Shown here one piece after another: positions 56,718 through 57,824 of a DNA stretch of 57,824 nucleotides. Both the position numbers and the translations under genes were made by a program. Positions within the stretch are counted from its first letter, which is position 1, and the number at the start of each line of letters is the position of its first letter. Origin of the DNA: CAILZL01 sp035548495 (lineage in GTDB: Bacteria; Pseudomonadota; Gammaproteobacteria; Steroidobacterales; Steroidobacteraceae). A model generated the notes under the pieces. It saw only the letters and a program-made list of their open reading frames with translations, was not told the DNA's origin and did not search any database. The DNA is taken from contig DASZSV010000008.1 in NCBI GenBank assembly GCA_035548495.1, positions 1-57,824 of the forward strand. The letters are read 5' to 3'.

Positions 56718-57754
56718 AAAGTGCAGGCACATTAGTCATCGATTGTCATGGTCATTACACCACGGCACCGGACAAGCACACGCAGTTCCGCGAACAGCAG
56801 CTTGCACATTACAAGGATCCGTTAACTCCGCAGCCTTCCTATGCGGCGATCAGCAATGATGAAATCTGCGAGACCATTGAAAAGAATCAATTGAAACTGC
56901 AACGCGAACGCGGCGCCGATATCACGCTGTTCTCGCCACGTGCCTCTGCCATGGGACATCACGAAGGTGTTGAAGAGACTTCTATTGTGTGGACGCGTGC
57001 CTGCAATGATCTGATCAAACGTGTGGTAGATCTATATCCTGACAACTTTGCCGGTGTGTGCCAATTGCCACAATCGCCGAAGGCATCGCTGACCCATTCC
57101 ATTCATGAGCTGGAACGTTGCGTAAAGGAACTGGGATTTGTGGGTTGCAACCTCAATCCTGATCCTTCGGGTGGCCGCTGGACATCGCTGCCGCTCACTG
57201 ACAAATTCTGGTATCCGTTCTACGAAAAGATGGTGGCGCTGGATGTGCCGGCGATGGTGCATGTCTCTGCATCATGCAATCCCAACTTTCATGCCACGGG
57301 TGCGCACTACATCAATGCTGATACGACGGCATTTATGCAATTCATTCAGGGCAACTTGTTCAAGGATTTCCCCACGCTGCGTTTCATTATTCCTCATGGT
57401 GGCGGCGCCGTGCCGTATCACTGGGGACGTTATCGCGGGCTGGCAGATATGTTGAAGCGTCCGCCCCTTGATGAACATGTGATGAACAATGTGTTCTTTG
57501 ATACCTGCGTGTATCATCAGCCGGGTATCGATCTGCTGGTGGAAGTCATCGATAACAAAAATATTCTATTCGGTTCGGAAATGGTAGGCGCAGTGCGCGG
57601 TATTGATCCGCAAACGGGTCATTACTTTGATGACACCAAGCGCTATATCGACGCGCTGGATATTTCCGCAGAGAAGAAGCATTCCATATTCGAGTCCAAC
57701 GCACGAAGAGTGTTTCCCCGACTTGATGCCATCTTGAAGAAGAGAGGGGTGTAG
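56714..57754 (+). CDS. ligJ: 4-oxalomesaconate hydratase (amidohydrolase family 2)
   Basis: The protein has 346 residues and starts at GTG 56714, inside the end of the previous gene. It has the TIM-barrel amidohydrolase-2 fold. DCHGHYTTAP gives the first metal histidines, MVHVSASCNP and FIIPHGGGAVPYHWGRY the later ones, and ILFGSEMVGAVRGIDPQTGH the closing acidic site. NPDPSGGRWTSLPLTDKFWY is typical of LigJ. It adds water to the isomerised product to form 4-carboxy-4-hydroxy-2-oxoadipate, the substrate of LigK. Confidence 0.93.
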   Translation: MKSAGTLVIDCHGHYTTAPDKHTQFREQQLAHYKDPLTPQPSYAAISNDEICETIEKNQLKLQRERGADITLFSPRASAMGHHEGVEETSIVWTRACNDLIKRVVDLYPDNFAGVCQLPQSPKASLTHSIHELERCVKELGFVGCNLNPDPSGGRWTSLPLTDKFWYPFYEKMVALDVPAMVHVSASCNPNFHATGAHYINADTTAFMQFIQGNLFKDFPTLRFIIPHGGGAVPYHWGRYRGLADMLKRPPLDEHVMNNVFFDTCVYHQPGIDLLVEVIDNKNILFGSEMVGAVRGIDPQTGHYFDDTKRYIDALDISAEKKHSIFESNARRVFPRLDAILKKRGV

Positions 57755-57756
57755 AT

Positions 57757-57824
57757 ATGGCAGCCAGCGTGCCTCAGGTCATGGATGCCAACTGGAAAGT
57801 ATTTCATCCCAATCCCAGCAAGCC
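57757..57824 (+). CDS. Start of a LigI-like 2-pyrone-4,6-dicarboxylate hydrolase gene (partial)
   Basis: Only 22 codons are visible, after a strong ribosome site (GAGAGGGG). NWKVFHPNPSKP resembles the N-terminus of LigI amidohydrolases, which have a W-x-x-x-P-S-K-P stretch before the barrel. LigI opens the pyrone dicarboxylate to 4-oxalomesaconate, just ahead of LigU. Operon position supports the call, but the sequence is too short to prove it. Confidence 0.5.
   Translation, partial: MAASVPQVMDANWKVFHPNPSK

Overview
The window looks like the chromosome of a free-living gammaproteobacterium that degrades plant material. The evidence is a SUF-type Fe-S operon headed by an Rrf2 regulator, an mlaFEDCB cluster with mlaA, a phoH-bcp-gcvR-dapA block, secreted cellulases with a poly-serine linker, and part of a protocatechuate 4,5-cleavage operon. 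The block order recalls Xanthomonadales and their relatives (Nevskiales, Steroidobacterales). The poly-serine linker also recalls Cellvibrio-type cellulose degraders. I cannot place the genus from sequence alone.

Layout. Positions 1-5393 (minus) hold a secreted GH9 cellulase cut by the window edge and a large exported protein of unknown function. Positions 6034-8937 (plus) are a stress-type operon: Tat-exported metallophosphoesterase, c-type cytochrome, ECF sigma factor and zinc-finger anti-sigma factor. Positions 8938-15592 (minus) are the suf operon in the order regulator, sufB, sufC, sufD, sufS, sufU, sufT, with several palindromic repeats in its gaps. Positions 15737-18989 (plus) are mlaF-E-D-C-B, converging on mlaA (minus). 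Then come a BepA-like M48 protease, a PIN-PhoH ATPase, a Bcp peroxiredoxin and a GcvR-like ACT protein (all minus), and dapA (plus). A tRNA-Ser(GGA) follows, flanked by tRNA-like fragments, then a GH5-CBM2 cellulase (minus) and a copper P-type ATPase driven by a clear CueR/MerR-type promoter.

Positions 30826-33217 are a small accessory patch: a nucleotidyltransferase paired with a HEPN-like protein, a DUF559 endonuclease-like gene, and a 243-bp tandem repeat that carries copies of the 3' end of the DUF559 gene. A second GH5 cellulase follows (minus).

Positions 34896-53373 are the most striking part: a two-gene Tc (ABC) toxin locus. The first gene is a 2638-residue fused TcB-TcC protein with a C-terminal variable effector region. 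The second is a 3503-residue TcA subunit, much longer than classical TcA, with an extra N-terminal region and an internal PA14-like domain. The two genes could in principle supply a whole Tc holotoxin.

The right end carries a LysR-type regulator with two helix-turn-helix domains. It is divergent from ligK-ligU-ligJ and the start of a ligI-like gene, the lower steps of lignin-derived aromatic catabolism. Cellulases, aromatic-acid catabolism and copper efflux fit life on plant debris. The Tc toxin suggests contact with invertebrate or other eukaryotic hosts.
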